Assembly: GCF_001625565.1 (NCBI RefSeq)
Contig: NZ_AUXS01000053.1
Coordinates: 1-64,000, forward strand
Length of the DNA: 64,000 nt
Direction of reading: 5' to 3'
From: Pseudoalteromonas luteoviolacea NCIMB 1944
GTDB lineage: Bacteria; Pseudomonadota; Gammaproteobacteria; Enterobacterales; Alteromonadaceae
This document shows positions 8,687 through 18,084 of the stretch, piece after piece. The translations under genes were made by a program, and so were the position numbers. The notes beneath the pieces are model-generated. The model searched no databases. It was not told the origin of the DNA and saw nothing but the letters and a program-made list of their open reading frames with translations. Position 1 is the first letter of the stretch; the number at the start of each line of letters is the position of its first letter.

Positions 8687-11478
8687 TAAATATTCACCTC
8701 TTCTTTGGGCGCATTCGCAGTCACTTTACCAAGGCTTGCCAATATCATTAACGTTGCTCCTACAACGGTTACATATACGCCTAAATCAAATACCAACGCA
8801 CTGGCCAGCTCAATTTCACCAATCAATGGAATATCAAAATAGTCGAACCAAGTTGTTAAGAATGGACGGCCAAAGGCCCAGCTACCCAACCCAGATAACA
8901 TCGCTATTGCAATACCAGAGGCAATGATTTTACGGTAATTCAAAGTGAATCGTTCTGCTATCCAGTTTGAGCCATGGGCAATGTACTGCAAGATAAACGC
9001 AATTGCAGTGACAAGACCTGCGATGAAGCCTCCTCCCGGTAGATTGTGACCTCTTAGGAAAATATAGAAAGAGACTAATAACGCCAGCGGTAATAGGCTT
9101 TGCGAAATTGACGCTAGCAACAGTGGATAGCGCTCTTTAGCCCACGGACGACCTTCCGAATCACTGCCCGGCATGAACAGAGGAAGGTGAATGATTAGCT
9201 TATAGATACCCAGAGCAGCAATACCCAATACGACTATTTCACCCAAAGTATCAAAGCCCCTAAAATCTACTAAGATGACGTTTACAACATTTGTGCCACC
9301 ACCACCTGTTTTAGCATTTGCCACAAAGAAGTCTGAAATAGACGACAATGGTCTGGTAATGAGTGCGTAACAAATACTACCAACAATCACACCAATCGCA
9401 GAGGCAACCCCTAAGTCTCTTAATGTTCTAATCGAGCTCGATTCTTTAGGTGTTTTTTGAGGCAGGAAGAATAACGCTAACATCAGCAAGATAATGGTTA
9501 CTACTTCAACAGTAAGCTGAGTCAGGGCTAAATCGGGCGCTGAGAAACGTGTAAAGGCGACAGATACCATTAAACCAACCACTGAGATCATCAGCAGTGC
9601 CACCATACGCGTACGATGCCAAATAACAGTACCAATTGCACCAATCATCAATAGACCCGCACCGATCCCATTGTGAATGTCTACAGGTGTAAGCGCATTT
9701 TCACCAACAAGTTGACTCATTTCAAACAATGGCCAACCTGCACTTAAGAGTACAACCAACAGCATCAGCATCAAATAGCGTTGCAGTGAACCATTTTCGA
9801 TTGCGCTAATTTTGTTTTGACTCCAAGTAACCACTGAGTACATCGTTTTTTCAAAACCTTTTTTGGCATTGATAGGTGGCAAAGATGCTTGAAATTGGAA
9901 TAGATACTTACGCTGAGTGTAAATCAATAAACCACCACATACCGCTATGGCACTCATTAATAGTGGCAGGTTTAGTCCGTGCCAAATTGCGATGTAAAAC
10001 TCTGGAGCTTCACCACCCAATACCGCGCCTGATGCCAATCTTAATATGCCGTCTACTACAAAGTTCGGGAACATACCTACGATCAAGCAAAGTGCTACTA
10101 AGATTTCAATTGGCACACGCATATAGCGCGGCGCTTCGTGCGGCTCTTTTGGTAAATCTACCGGATCACCATTAAAGAATACGTCATGGATGAACCTAGC
10201 TGAATAGGCCACCGAAAATGCAGCAGCAATGGTTGCCAAGATAGGTATTAACCAAGACATAGAGCCAAGCAATTGCTGATGTAGCGTTTCTGCAAAAAAC
10301 ATCTCTTTAGATAAGAAACCATTAAGCAGTGGCACACCCGCCATTGAGGCCGCCGCAACCATGGCCAAAGTCGCGGTATAAGGCATAAAACGCCACATAC
10401 CGTTTAATCTTCTCATATCACGAGTACCTGTCTCGTGATCTATGATCCCTGTGGCCATAAACAACGATGCCTTGAAGGTGGCATGATTAATAATATGGAA
10501 GATAGCCGCCACAGTTGCCAACTCAGTATCCAGCCCAAGTAACAGTGTAATAAGACCGAGATGACTGATCGTCGAAAATGCTAAGAGCCCTTTCAAATCA
10601 TGCTTGAACAATGCGATATACGCGCCAACAAGCAAGGTTATTAACCCGGTTAATCCAACCAAAATAAACCAAATCTCGGTGCCAGCTAATGCTGGGTAAA
10701 AGCGCGCAAGTAAAAATATTCCTGCTTTTACCATAGTTGCAGAATGTAAGTAAGCACTCACTGGCGTAGGCGCAGCCATTGCGTGAGGTAGCCAGAAGTG
10801 GAAAGGGAATTGGGCAGACTTAGTAAAGGCACCCAAAAGCACAAGTACTAGTGCAACTTCATACAAGTTATGAGCTTGAATAAGCTCTCGACTAGCAAGT
10901 ATGATATCTAGGTCATAGCTACCAACAATATTACCAATGAGTAGCAAGCCGGCCAGTAACGCTAGACCACCACCACCAGTAATAGCCAGCGCCATTTTAG
11001 CACCTTTACGTGCTTCTGACTTATGCCACCAATAACTGATCAATAGAAATGAGCTAATGCTGGTCAGTTCCCAGAAAACCCATAGTTGAAGTACGTTATT
11101 TGACATCACAATACCCAGCATAGCTGTCATAAACAGCATTAAGTATGCGTATAGCTTGGGCATAGAGTCATTTTCACTTAGGTAATAGCGAGCATAGAAA
11201 ATCACTAGTATACCGATACCTAAGATCATAAATACGAATAAAAGTGCCAATCCATCCAATCTGAATGACACATCAAGATCGAGTATAGGCACCCAATCTA
11301 GCGTTGCGCGAACAGCTTCCCCAGCAAACACTGCGGGAGCTAAATCAATGGCCAACAAAAGGGCCACAGTGGGTGCAATCAAAGTGATTGCAGTCGACTG
11401 ATTGCGAGAGAGTTTACCTGTAAATGAAGAGAGTAAACTGCCTAACAAGGATATCAAGGGTATCCAAAGCAAAGTCAT
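8686..11478 (-). CDS. mrpA: Na+/H+ antiporter subunit MrpA fused to MrpB
   Basis: 930 residues and about 20 or more membrane helices. Residues 1-500 are NuoL-like (FWELTSISSFLLISYWWH, FPFHFWLPHAMAAPTPVSAY, INHATFKASLFMATGIIDHE). The MrpA-specific C-terminal region follows and holds FSAPDLALTQLTVEVV. From about residue 790 an MrpB domain is appended, with ISFYIFLRGHN-like and LPGGGFIAGLVTAIAFILQY blocks. This fused form with six genes in the operon is the known group 2 Mrp arrangement. It is the first gene of the operon. The complex expels Na+ against protons and supports pH and salt tolerance, which fits a marine cell. The 238 bases upstream show no site I can call. Confidence 0.95.
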   Translation of the reverse strand: MTLLWIPLISLLGSLLSSFTGKLSRNQSTAITLIAPTVALLLAIDLAPAVFAGEAVRATLDWVPILDLDVSFRLDGLALLFVFMILGIGILVIFYARYYLSENDSMPKLYAYLMLFMTAMLGIVMSNNVLQLWVFWELTSISSFLLISYWWHKSEARKGAKMALAITGGGGLALLAGLLLIGNIVGSYDLDIILASRELIQAHNLYEVALVLVLLGAFTKSAQFPFHFWLPHAMAAPTPVSAYLHSATMVKAGIFLLARFYPALAGTEIWFILVGLTGLITLLVGAYIALFKHDLKGLLAFSTISHLGLITLLLGLDTELATVAAIFHIINHATFKASLFMATGIIDHETGTRDMRRLNGMWRFMPYTATLAMVAAASMAGVPLLNGFLSKEMFFAETLHQQLLGSMSWLIPILATIAAAFSVAYSARFIHDVFFNGDPVDLPKEPHEAPRYMRVPIEILVALCLIVGMFPNFVVDGILRLASGAVLGGEAPEFYIAIWHGLNLPLLMSAIAVCGGLLIYTQRKYLFQFQASLPPINAKKGFEKTMYSVVTWSQNKISAIENGSLQRYLMLMLLVVLLSAGWPLFEMSQLVGENALTPVDIHNGIGAGLLMIGAIGTVIWHRTRMVALLMISVVGLMVSVAFTRFSAPDLALTQLTVEVVTIILLMLALFFLPQKTPKESSSIRTLRDLGVASAIGVIVGSICYALITRPLSSISDFFVANAKTGGGGTNVVNVILVDFRGFDTLGEIVVLGIAALGIYKLIIHLPLFMPGSDSEGRPWAKERYPLLLASISQSLLPLALLVSFYIFLRGHNLPGGGFIAGLVTAIAFILQYIAHGSNWIAERFTLNYRKIIASGIAIAMLSGLGSWAFGRPFLTTWFDYFDIPLIGEIELASALVFDLGVYVTVVGATLMILASLGKVTANAPKEEVNI

Positions 11479-11716
11479 AAAGAAGCCTTATATCTTCGAT
11501 GCCGTTCATTACTATTAAATGCACGTTATGATTACGTCATGGCGATCGTGTTCTGTTTATTTTTTACGTGCATTTTTATCACACATAACGTCTACCAGTT
11601 ATACTTTATTAGTGTTTGACTTGTCTAGGGTTTCACATACTAGCTGTTCAATTAATAGGCAAGATTAACAAACAATTCAGATCCTGTTCATAAAAGGTGC
11701 CCCCATTTAACCCTGA

Positions 11717-12889
11717 CTAGTCGTTTACAGATAGCGCATTCAAATAATTTTGATAATCACTAGGTGCTAATAAAGTTTTATCCAATGACTTTAACCATAA
11801 TCCTAAATATTGGTTTGACAAGTGGATCTCATGATATTCCATCTTTGATACTGCGCGCTGAGGTTTATGTGATGGCAACTTTCCAAACTTGCATGTTTCA
11901 CTCTGATACCAACCTTTTGGGGCGTTTTCACCCACGTATAAATTGGGCGCTTTTAGGCCCTCAGTCGCACAGAGCCAATTGGCTTTACTTGCTGAAACTG
12001 GGTATTCGTCTTCAAAGTAGGTAAAATGCATCAGTTCATGAATAAATAACTCAAATCCATTTTTACTATTCAATGCCATAACCCCGTGGCGCACATTGGC
12101 CAGGCCAGGTTTATCTGTCATGATCACTAAGTGCCGCGCTTGTTTTGTAATTCGTTGCCCTATTAAGGGTTGTAAGTCACAACGAATAAACTCTTTTACT
12201 TTTCCTTCGCACTTTGCGAGATCACCAACATAATAGGGTTCAGAGAAACAATACGGTAACGCTGTGGCAAATGAGCTGTTCATATACTTAGATTTTAGCC
12301 ATGTAAGCCGTTCAACACTTAGTAACGACTCAGCAAGTAAAACAACCTTGTGCTCACACTGCATACTTTGCTCTTGGCGGCCAAATACAGAAAAGCCCAA
12401 TGTGTCTGCGCTATCAATATCAATTTCGCCTACAGGTTTACTTTGAACCATTGCATTTAGTGTCGAATATGGCTCTATCTCTCCAAATCGCTTCAACACA
12501 CTGTTCATATAAGAAAACTGCTGTTGCTGCCTCAGCAGTTCTAATAAGCGTATATGGGATGATCTCGGTGCATGGCTCCAGTGCTGTTCAAGCACTAGCA
12601 ACGCTTGTTGATGCTGATCTTTTTCAATGAGTCTAATTGCCCACTCAAACGCAAAAAAATCATATCCAGAGCGCCGAAGAGCCAAAACTTGGCTATTGCT
12701 CAATCGCTCAGGTGTCTGTTTTATTCGCTTGTAAGCAACACTGCCTAAGTTAAAATCTGACTCGGCTTGCGCGACAAAGGCGGCTATTTTCTGTGGGGTA
12801 AGGTCTTTAATATAAGTAAATTGTTGGCTGCTACTGGGCACAGCCAACAATATAAAAATGATGCCAGCAATATACTGACGAAACATCAT
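11717..12889 (-). CDS. Exported protein with zinc-metalloprotease motif, coupled to nlpI
   Basis: 390 residues, function not established. An N-terminal signal peptide (about residues 1-21, ending near VPSSS) is followed by an alpha-helical, TPR-like half (about 30-150). The C-terminal half contains FIHELMHFTYFEDE, a HExxH zincin motif with acidic residues downstream that could give the third zinc ligand. Several cysteines suggest disulfides in the periplasm. The ATG follows the nlpI stop codon with no gap, so translation is probably coupled to nlpI. NlpI is a known lipoprotein adaptor for envelope proteases, so a protease next to it is plausible, but this is inference. Confidence 0.6.
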   Translation of the reverse strand: MMFRQYIAGIIFILLAVPSSSQQFTYIKDLTPQKIAAFVAQAESDFNLGSVAYKRIKQTPERLSNSQVLALRRSGYDFFAFEWAIRLIEKDQHQQALLVLEQHWSHAPRSSHIRLLELLRQQQQFSYMNSVLKRFGEIEPYSTLNAMVQSKPVGEIDIDSADTLGFSVFGRQEQSMQCEHKVVLLAESLLSVERLTWLKSKYMNSSFATALPYCFSEPYYVGDLAKCEGKVKEFIRCDLQPLIGQRITKQARHLVIMTDKPGLANVRHGVMALNSKNGFELFIHELMHFTYFEDEYPVSASKANWLCATEGLKAPNLYVGENAPKGWYQSETCKFGKLPSHKPQRAVSKMEYHEIHLSNQYLGLWLKSLDKTLLAPSDYQNYLNALSVND

Positions 12890-13783
12890 TTAACCAGCGC
12901 TTTTTTGTAAAAGCGCTTGCCTAAGCAACTGCAACTCTAGTTTTGCATATTTGTGTTCTACAAACTCATATACATTAGTTGCCAACGTCAACCTAAAATA
13001 CTCCGCAGCTTTCAAGTCGTTGCCTGCTCGAAGATGACGCTTGGCTATATAGAAATAGGCTTCACAAAGTCGCTCAGCATATTCCTTCTGCGACTGAACG
13101 CCTTGGGTAACGCCTGCAAGAAACTGTTCTTCATTTAGTTGATTTAAGTACAGTTGAACAATTTGCGTTGACCATGCAGAAGGGCTCAGCTTTTGGCTGT
13201 TAATTGCCAATTGCTCTTTAGCAACAACCGGATCAACGTCATTTTGAGCTAAAAACAACCATAATACTCTATAAGCATCGTCGTCTGCACTTGCCAAAAA
13301 TCGCGTAAAATCGTCTACAGCAAGTTCGGCCCTATCTCCGTAATAAAGCGCAATACCTCGGTTTAAATATGCGTATTCATAACTTTCATCTAACTCCAAT
13401 ACGGAGTCAAAACGCTCATATGCTTGGGTAAACTCTTGACGTAAAGTGTGATGTATTCCCAAAAAATTATAGGTTTCTGCCAAATCTGGCTTAAGCTTCA
13501 AAGCCCGATTGAAGTCGATTTGTGCTAATTGAGGTAAACCCAAGCTATCGTATAGTTTACCGCGTATGTGGTATAACTCTGCTCTTTGAGTTCGCGTCAA
13601 CTCTGGGCTATTGAGTAACTCACTGTACCGAGCCACTTCAATTTGAGCGCGTGGGTCTGGTTGCAATGGCTCAGTAAATGGGATTGGCAACAATGGCAGC
13701 ATGGCACTATGCTCACCAGCTTTTTGCGTGCTCTGACAGCCCAATAAGCTTAATCCTAACAATGGTATTAATAAAAATCTCAA
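12890..13783 (-). CDS. nlpI: TPR lipoprotein NlpI
   Basis: 297 residues, against 294 in E. coli. It starts at TTG (13783), with GAGG eight bases upstream deciding the start. A lipobox LLGC is followed by Gln at +2, which predicts sorting to the outer membrane. At least four TPR units follow, with blocks such as LAETYNFLGIHHTL and YAYLNRGIALYYGDRAELAV. In E. coli NlpI is an adaptor that brings peptidoglycan endopeptidases to the Prc protease and scaffolds cell-wall enzymes. The position immediately downstream of pnp is the same as in E. coli. Confidence 0.9.
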   Translation of the reverse strand: MRFLLIPLLGLSLLGCQSTQKAGEHSAMLPLLPIPFTEPLQPDPRAQIEVARYSELLNSPELTRTQRAELYHIRGKLYDSLGLPQLAQIDFNRALKLKPDLAETYNFLGIHHTLRQEFTQAYERFDSVLELDESYEYAYLNRGIALYYGDRAELAVDDFTRFLASADDDAYRVLWLFLAQNDVDPVVAKEQLAINSQKLSPSAWSTQIVQLYLNQLNEEQFLAGVTQGVQSQKEYAERLCEAYFYIAKRHLRAGNDLKAAEYFRLTLATNVYEFVEHKYAKLELQLLRQALLQKSAG

Positions 13784-13834
13784 GGTACTTCCCTCTATGG
13801 GCCAGAAAATTGATGATGTCAGCCATTAAAGCAC

Positions 13835-13861
13835 AAAAAAAGGGGCCATTCAGCCCCTTTT
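13835..13861 (-). terminator. Rho-independent terminator after pnp
   Basis: A GGGGC/GCCCC stem (13842-13846 with 13853-13857) is followed on the minus strand by a run of seven U residues (13841-13835). On the plus strand there is a shorter U tract. It separates pnp from nlpI. Confidence 0.85.
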
Positions 13862-13890
13862 AACGAAACTTATTGTTTCTTTACAGAAAA

Positions 13891-16020
13891 TTACTCACCT
13901 TTTGGAGCTTGCTCTGCTGCAGGCTCTGATGGCTCTAGCGCTTCTTTGATACTTAAGCGAACACGGCCTTGGCGGTCAACTTCCAGAACTTTAACTTTAA
14001 CTTCTTGACCAACTTTTAAGTGATCAGAAACATTGTTAACACGCTCTTTGCTGATTTGAGAAATGTGAACTAGGCCATCTTTACCTGGTAAAACATTTAC
14101 AAACGCACCGAAGTCTACGATACGGTTTACTTTACCGTTGTAGATAGTGCCAACTTCTAGTTCAGCAGTTAACGCTTCAATGCGAGCAATCGCTTCTTTA
14201 GCGCTGTTGCCGTTAGTTGCAGCGATCTTAACTGTACCGTCATCTTCGATTTCGATCGTCGTATCAGTTTCTTCAGTTAGCTGACGAATTGTAGCACCAC
14301 CTTTACCGATAACATCAGCAATCTTCTTCGGTGGAATATTCATTGTATAAATACGCGGAGCAAATTCAGAAAGCTCTTGTGAAGGCGCTGCAATTGCTTG
14401 GTCCATTACGCTCAGGATGTGCATACGAGCTGCTTTCGCTTGACGTAGAGCAATCTGCATAATTTCTTTCGTGATACCTTCAATCTTGATATCCATCTGA
14501 AGTGCAGTAACACCCGCGCTGCTACCTGCAACTTTGAAGTCCATATCACCAAGGTGATCTTCGTCACCAAGGATGTCTGAAAGAACAACGAAGTCTTCGC
14601 CTTCTTTAACTAGACCCATAGCAATACCAGCAACAGATGCTTTAACAGGTACACCTGCGTCCATAAGAGCAAGTGAAGTACCACATACAGATGCCATTGA
14701 AGATGAACCATTAGATTCTGTAATTTCAGATACAACACGTACTGAATATGGGAATTCTTCAAGGCTTGGCATTACCGCTTGAACACCACGCTTTGCAAGG
14801 TTACCGTGGCCGATTTCACGACGTTTTGGAGAACCAATGAAGCCTGTTTCACCTACACAGAATGGAGGGAAGTTATAGTGAAGCATGAAGTGATGCTTGT
14901 GAGTACCTACTAGGTCATCCATCATTTGTGCGTCACGCTCAGTACCTAGAGTAGCAGTTACTAGTGCCTGAGTTTCACCACGAGTGAAGATTGAAGAACC
15001 GTGAGTACGCGGAAGTACACCAGTCATCACGTCAAGCGCACGAACCATATCCGGTTCACGGCCATCAATACGCTTTTCACCAGCGATGATGCGACCACGT
15101 ACGATTTTCTTCTCTAAAGAGCTGAATAGTTTACCAACTTCTTGCTCGTCTAGCTCTTCGCCTTCAGCAAGTTCAGCAGTTAGCTTTTCAATTACTTCAG
15201 CTTTTGCTTCAGATAGAGACTCTTTACGCGCTACTTTGTCAGTAATAAGGTAAGCCGAACCAACTTTCTCTTCTGCAATTGCAGCTACTTTGTCTGCAAG
15301 TGCAACGTTTTTCTCAGGTGCAGTCCATTCCCAAGCTGGTTTGCCAGCTTCAGCTTTAAACTCTTCAATTGCTTTGATGATAGCTTGAGATTGATCGTGA
15401 CCATAAACAACCGCACCTAACATCTCTTCTTCAGTTAAGATTTCGGCTTCTGATTCAACCATCAATACTGCATTTTCAGTACCAGCTACAACTAGATCTA
15501 GCTTACTTTCAGAAAGCTCTTTTACAGTTGGGTTAAGTACATATTGACCATCGATGTAACCAACACGAGCTGCACCGATAGGGCCATTGAATGGCACACC
15601 AGAAATAGCTAGTGCTGCAGAAGTACCGATCAACGCAACCATATCAGGTTGAATTTCAGGGTCCGATGAAACAACCGTCGCAATTACCTGAACTTCGTTT
15701 ACAAAACCATCTGGAAATAGAGGGCGGATAGGACGGTCGATTAGACGTGCAGTCAATGTTTCTGAGTCTGAAGGACGACCTTCACGCTTTAAGAAACCAC
15801 CTGGAATACGGCCAGCTGCGTACATTTTTTCTTGATAGTTTACAGTAAGAGGGAAGAAGTCCTGACCAGGCGCAGCTTCACGCTTACCAACAACAGTAAC
15901 TAGTACTGAAGTATCACCAATGCTTGCTAAAACCGCACCGTCAGCTTGACGCGCGATAGCACCAGTTTCCAGGGTCACTGTATGTTGACCTAATTGGAAT
16001 TCTTTAATTATTGCTTGCAC
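13891..16020 (-). CDS. pnp: Polyribonucleotide nucleotidyltransferase (PNPase)
   Basis: 709 residues (E. coli 711). The start is taken as GTG at 16020, with AAGGA upstream and an N-terminus MQAIIKEFQLGQHTVTLETG that aligns with E. coli Pnp; an in-frame codon further upstream lacks a ribosome binding site. Two RNase PH domains (about 1-230 and 310-550) are followed by a KH domain (GKGGATIRQL) and an S1 domain (GLVHISQISKERV). PNPase degrades RNA 3' to 5' by phosphorolysis and is part of the degradosome. It follows rpsO with a bidirectional terminator and a leader hairpin between, the arrangement in which E. coli pnp is autoregulated through RNase III. Confidence 0.96.
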   Translation of the reverse strand: MQAIIKEFQLGQHTVTLETGAIARQADGAVLASIGDTSVLVTVVGKREAAPGQDFFPLTVNYQEKMYAAGRIPGGFLKREGRPSDSETLTARLIDRPIRPLFPDGFVNEVQVIATVVSSDPEIQPDMVALIGTSAALAISGVPFNGPIGAARVGYIDGQYVLNPTVKELSESKLDLVVAGTENAVLMVESEAEILTEEEMLGAVVYGHDQSQAIIKAIEEFKAEAGKPAWEWTAPEKNVALADKVAAIAEEKVGSAYLITDKVARKESLSEAKAEVIEKLTAELAEGEELDEQEVGKLFSSLEKKIVRGRIIAGEKRIDGREPDMVRALDVMTGVLPRTHGSSIFTRGETQALVTATLGTERDAQMMDDLVGTHKHHFMLHYNFPPFCVGETGFIGSPKRREIGHGNLAKRGVQAVMPSLEEFPYSVRVVSEITESNGSSSMASVCGTSLALMDAGVPVKASVAGIAMGLVKEGEDFVVLSDILGDEDHLGDMDFKVAGSSAGVTALQMDIKIEGITKEIMQIALRQAKAARMHILSVMDQAIAAPSQELSEFAPRIYTMNIPPKKIADVIGKGGATIRQLTEETDTTIEIEDDGTVKIAATNGNSAKEAIARIEALTAELEVGTIYNGKVNRIVDFGAFVNVLPGKDGLVHISQISKERVNNVSDHLKVGQEVKVKVLEVDRQGRVRLSIKEALEPSEPAAEQAPKGE

Positions 16021-16148
16021 AAAAATATTCCTTAAAAAATATATTAAAACGCCAACAACAACCAATTACAGTCTTAAATAGAACACCCAAAAAACTTTGG
16101 TACTCATATAGATCTACTTAAGCACTACAATTGGCAGAAGTATCGGCG

Positions 16149-16174
16149 CTTGCTCAGCACTATGCTTGAGCGAG
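16149..16174 (-). promoter_or_regulatory. Candidate pnp leader hairpin
   Basis: On the minus strand an 8-base arm pairs with its partner with one mismatch (16167-16174 with 16149-16156), between the rpsO terminator and pnp. A TATACT hexamer (16179-16184) just upstream could be a -10 element, though no good -35 is seen. In E. coli a double-stranded leader at this position is cut by RNase III to start PNPase autocontrol. Assignment is by position and pairing only. Confidence 0.4.
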
Positions 16175-16200
16175 GGTAAGTATACTGCTAGTACACGCAC

Positions 16201-16229
16201 AAAAAAAGGGGCGAAGTCGCCCCTTTTTT
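16201..16229 (-). terminator. Bidirectional Rho-independent terminator after rpsO
   Basis: A GGGGCG/CGCCCC stem (16208-16213 with 16218-16223) has a four-base loop and is flanked by seven A on one side and six or more T on the other. It serves rpsO on the minus strand and could act in either direction. Confidence 0.9.
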
Positions 16230-16264
16230 ATTGTCGGATAAAAATCCAACAATTCATCAAATTC

Positions 16265-16534
16265 TTAGCGACGTAGGCCAAGCTCTTTGATCAACGCAGC
16301 GTAACGCTCAACGTTCTTACCTTTTAGGTAATCAAGAAGGTTACGACGTTGGCTAACTTTACGTAGTAGACCACGACGAGAGTGGAAGTCGTGTTTGTGG
16401 TCAGCAAAGTGGCCTTGTAGTTTGTTGATATCAGCAGTTAGAAGCGCTACTTGAACTTCAGGAGAACCTGTGTCGCCTTCTGCGCGAGCGAATTTTGCTA
16501 CGATTTCTGCTTTTTCTTTGTTGCTTAGTGACAT
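16265..16534 (-). CDS. rpsO: 30S ribosomal protein S15
   Basis: 89 residues, exactly the E. coli length, starting at the ATG at 16534 with GGAG upstream (an in-frame TTG lies 12 bases before it). The sequence carries the S15 pattern GDTGSPEVQVALLTADIN and RRGLLRKVSQRRNLLDYL. S15 binds 16S rRNA at the central three-way junction and organises the platform. In E. coli it also represses its own mRNA through a pseudoknot in the leader; I did not resolve such a structure here. Confidence 0.97.
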   Translation of the reverse strand: MSLSNKEKAEIVAKFARAEGDTGSPEVQVALLTADINKLQGHFADHKHDFHSRRGLLRKVSQRRNLLDYLKGKNVERYAALIKELGLRR

Positions 16535-16637
16535 AATAAACTCCAATTTAAATAAATTTAATGCTTTAGCCGATCACTAATTCAGCCAAAGCGACAAAGC
16601 GGCGGCATTGTATCAGTAATTCATGCCGCTGACAAAA

Positions 16638-17573
16638 TTATTGTGCACTCGATAGCGCTCTTTTTGCTTTAAGGTGGCCATGTTTGTTACGTTCACCGAT
16701 ACCAATAAAGGTATCTTCGGCCATAACCTTAATTACGCCCTCAGGTACTTCGCCTACAACAACGGTTTGGCCATGGCTAAATGCAACACCTTGCTCTTTA
16801 GTTAAAGTGATCGTTGGTAGATCAACAAGTGCTGTATCCATTGGCAGTAACAGCTCGTCAATATAGGTAGATGGCTCAACCTCATCATCTTTAGCTTGTT
16901 GTAACTTTTCTTCTAAAGCTTCAATGGTGATCATCTTTTCAGCTGGATAATGACCTACGCCACTACGGTGAAGCATAATAACGTGTGCACCACACCCCAG
17001 TTTCTCGCCTAAATCATCAACGATAGTGCGAATATAAGTACCTTTTGATACATGCACAGTCATTTGAATTTGTTGGCTTTCAACATCATATTCATCAAGC
17101 GTAATGCTATAAACGTTGATTTTTCGACATTTACGCGGTACTTCAATTCCTTCACGAGCATACTTGTATAGTGGCTGACCTTGATATTTCAACGCAGAAT
17201 ACATAGAAGGATACTGGTCTGATTCACCTAAAAAGCTCGCGACCTCCTGCTCCAATTGCGCTTGGGTAATGTCAACTGAGCGAGTCTCAACAATTTCACC
17301 ATCGGAGTCTGATGTAGTAGTTCGTTCACCTAGTTGAGCACGAACAACATATGTTTTATCCGTATCTAATAAAAACTGAGTAAACTTGGTTGCTTCACCA
17401 AAACAGATTGGCAACATGCCCGTTGCAAGCGGATCCAAAGCACCAGTGTGCCCGGCTTTTTGCGCAAAATAGATGCCTTTGGCCTGCTGCAGAGCTTTGT
17501 TCGATGAGATCCCTTGAGGCTTGTGTAAAAGTACAATGCCATCAACCGGGCGACCTTTACTACGGCGGGCCAT
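16638..17573 (-). CDS. truB: tRNA pseudouridine(55) synthase
   Basis: 311 residues. TruB isomerises uridine 55 of the T loop in almost all tRNAs. The catalytic aspartate is D47 in GHTGALDPLATG. Other family blocks are YPSMYSALKYQGQPLYKYAR and VSKGTYIRTIVDDLG, and a C-terminal PUA-like region follows. The ATG shares a base with the rbfA stop codon (TAATG), so the two genes are translationally coupled, as is common in this operon. Confidence 0.96.
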   Translation of the reverse strand: MARRSKGRPVDGIVLLHKPQGISSNKALQQAKGIYFAQKAGHTGALDPLATGMLPICFGEATKFTQFLLDTDKTYVVRAQLGERTTTSDSDGEIVETRSVDITQAQLEQEVASFLGESDQYPSMYSALKYQGQPLYKYAREGIEVPRKCRKINVYSITLDEYDVESQQIQMTVHVSKGTYIRTIVDDLGEKLGCGAHVIMLHRSGVGHYPAEKMITIEALEEKLQQAKDDEVEPSTYIDELLLPMDTALVDLPTITLTKEQGVAFSHGQTVVVGEVPEGVIKVMAEDTFIGIGERNKHGHLKAKRALSSAQ

Positions 17574-17977
17574 TACTCTTCACCACCTTCTGCTGAGTCA
17601 GTATCTTCGCCACGCTTTTCTTTATCTGAACGAATCACTTCATCAACTAAATTGGAAATACGCATACCTTCCATCAGTGAGTTGTCTAGGACAAACTTTA
17701 GCTCTGGCATAATACGCGCACGAATACGCTTGCCTAAGATCGAACGAATGTATCCAGTCGCATCGTTCATAATAGCGAGGTTTTGTTTTGTATCCTCATC
17801 ACTCTTACTGTTTAATACAGTTACAAAGATCTTTGCATAAGATAAATCACGAGATACTTCAACTGCAGATACAGTTACCATACCAAGTCTTGGATCTTTT
17901 ATTTCTCGTTGCAAAATAACCGCAATTTCTTTTTGAATTTGCTGTGCAACACGATCCGTACGAGAAAATTCTCTCAT
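17573..17977 (-). CDS. rbfA: Ribosome-binding factor A
   Basis: 134 residues from the ATG at 17977 (an earlier in-frame start would add 21 residues not found in the family). The segments QKEIAVILQREIKDPRLGMV and PELKFVLDNSLMEGMRISNL are diagnostic. RbfA is a KH-fold protein that binds the 30S subunit late in maturation and is needed at low temperature. It is separated from infB by a strong hairpin terminator, so it may be partly uncoupled from the upstream genes. Confidence 0.95.
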   Translation of the reverse strand: MREFSRTDRVAQQIQKEIAVILQREIKDPRLGMVTVSAVEVSRDLSYAKIFVTVLNSKSDEDTKQNLAIMNDATGYIRSILGKRIRARIMPELKFVLDNSLMEGMRISNLVDEVIRSDKEKRGEDTDSAEGGEE

Positions 17978-18038
17978 TGTCACCACTTTTAATAAGCTAT
18001 TGATTTTTATGTTATAAAAATCTAAAAAACACAAACAC

Positions 18039-18062
18039 AAATGGGGGCTAACGCCCCCATTT
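18039..18062 (-). terminator. Strong hairpin between infB and rbfA
   Basis: A perfect 10-bp inverted repeat (18039-18048 with 18053-18062) with loop TAAC (plus strand) lies 23 bases beyond the infB stop. The minus-strand transcript continues into a U-rich stretch. It looks like an intrinsic terminator inside an otherwise classic operon, and could set rbfA-truB levels below infB. Confidence 0.75.
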
Positions 18063-18084
18063 CAAGGTTTAGACCCTGTTAGAA

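Noticed and set aside
14573..14782. Open frame opposite pnp
   Set aside because: It lies fully inside a strongly conserved PNPase coding region and has no independent start signals.
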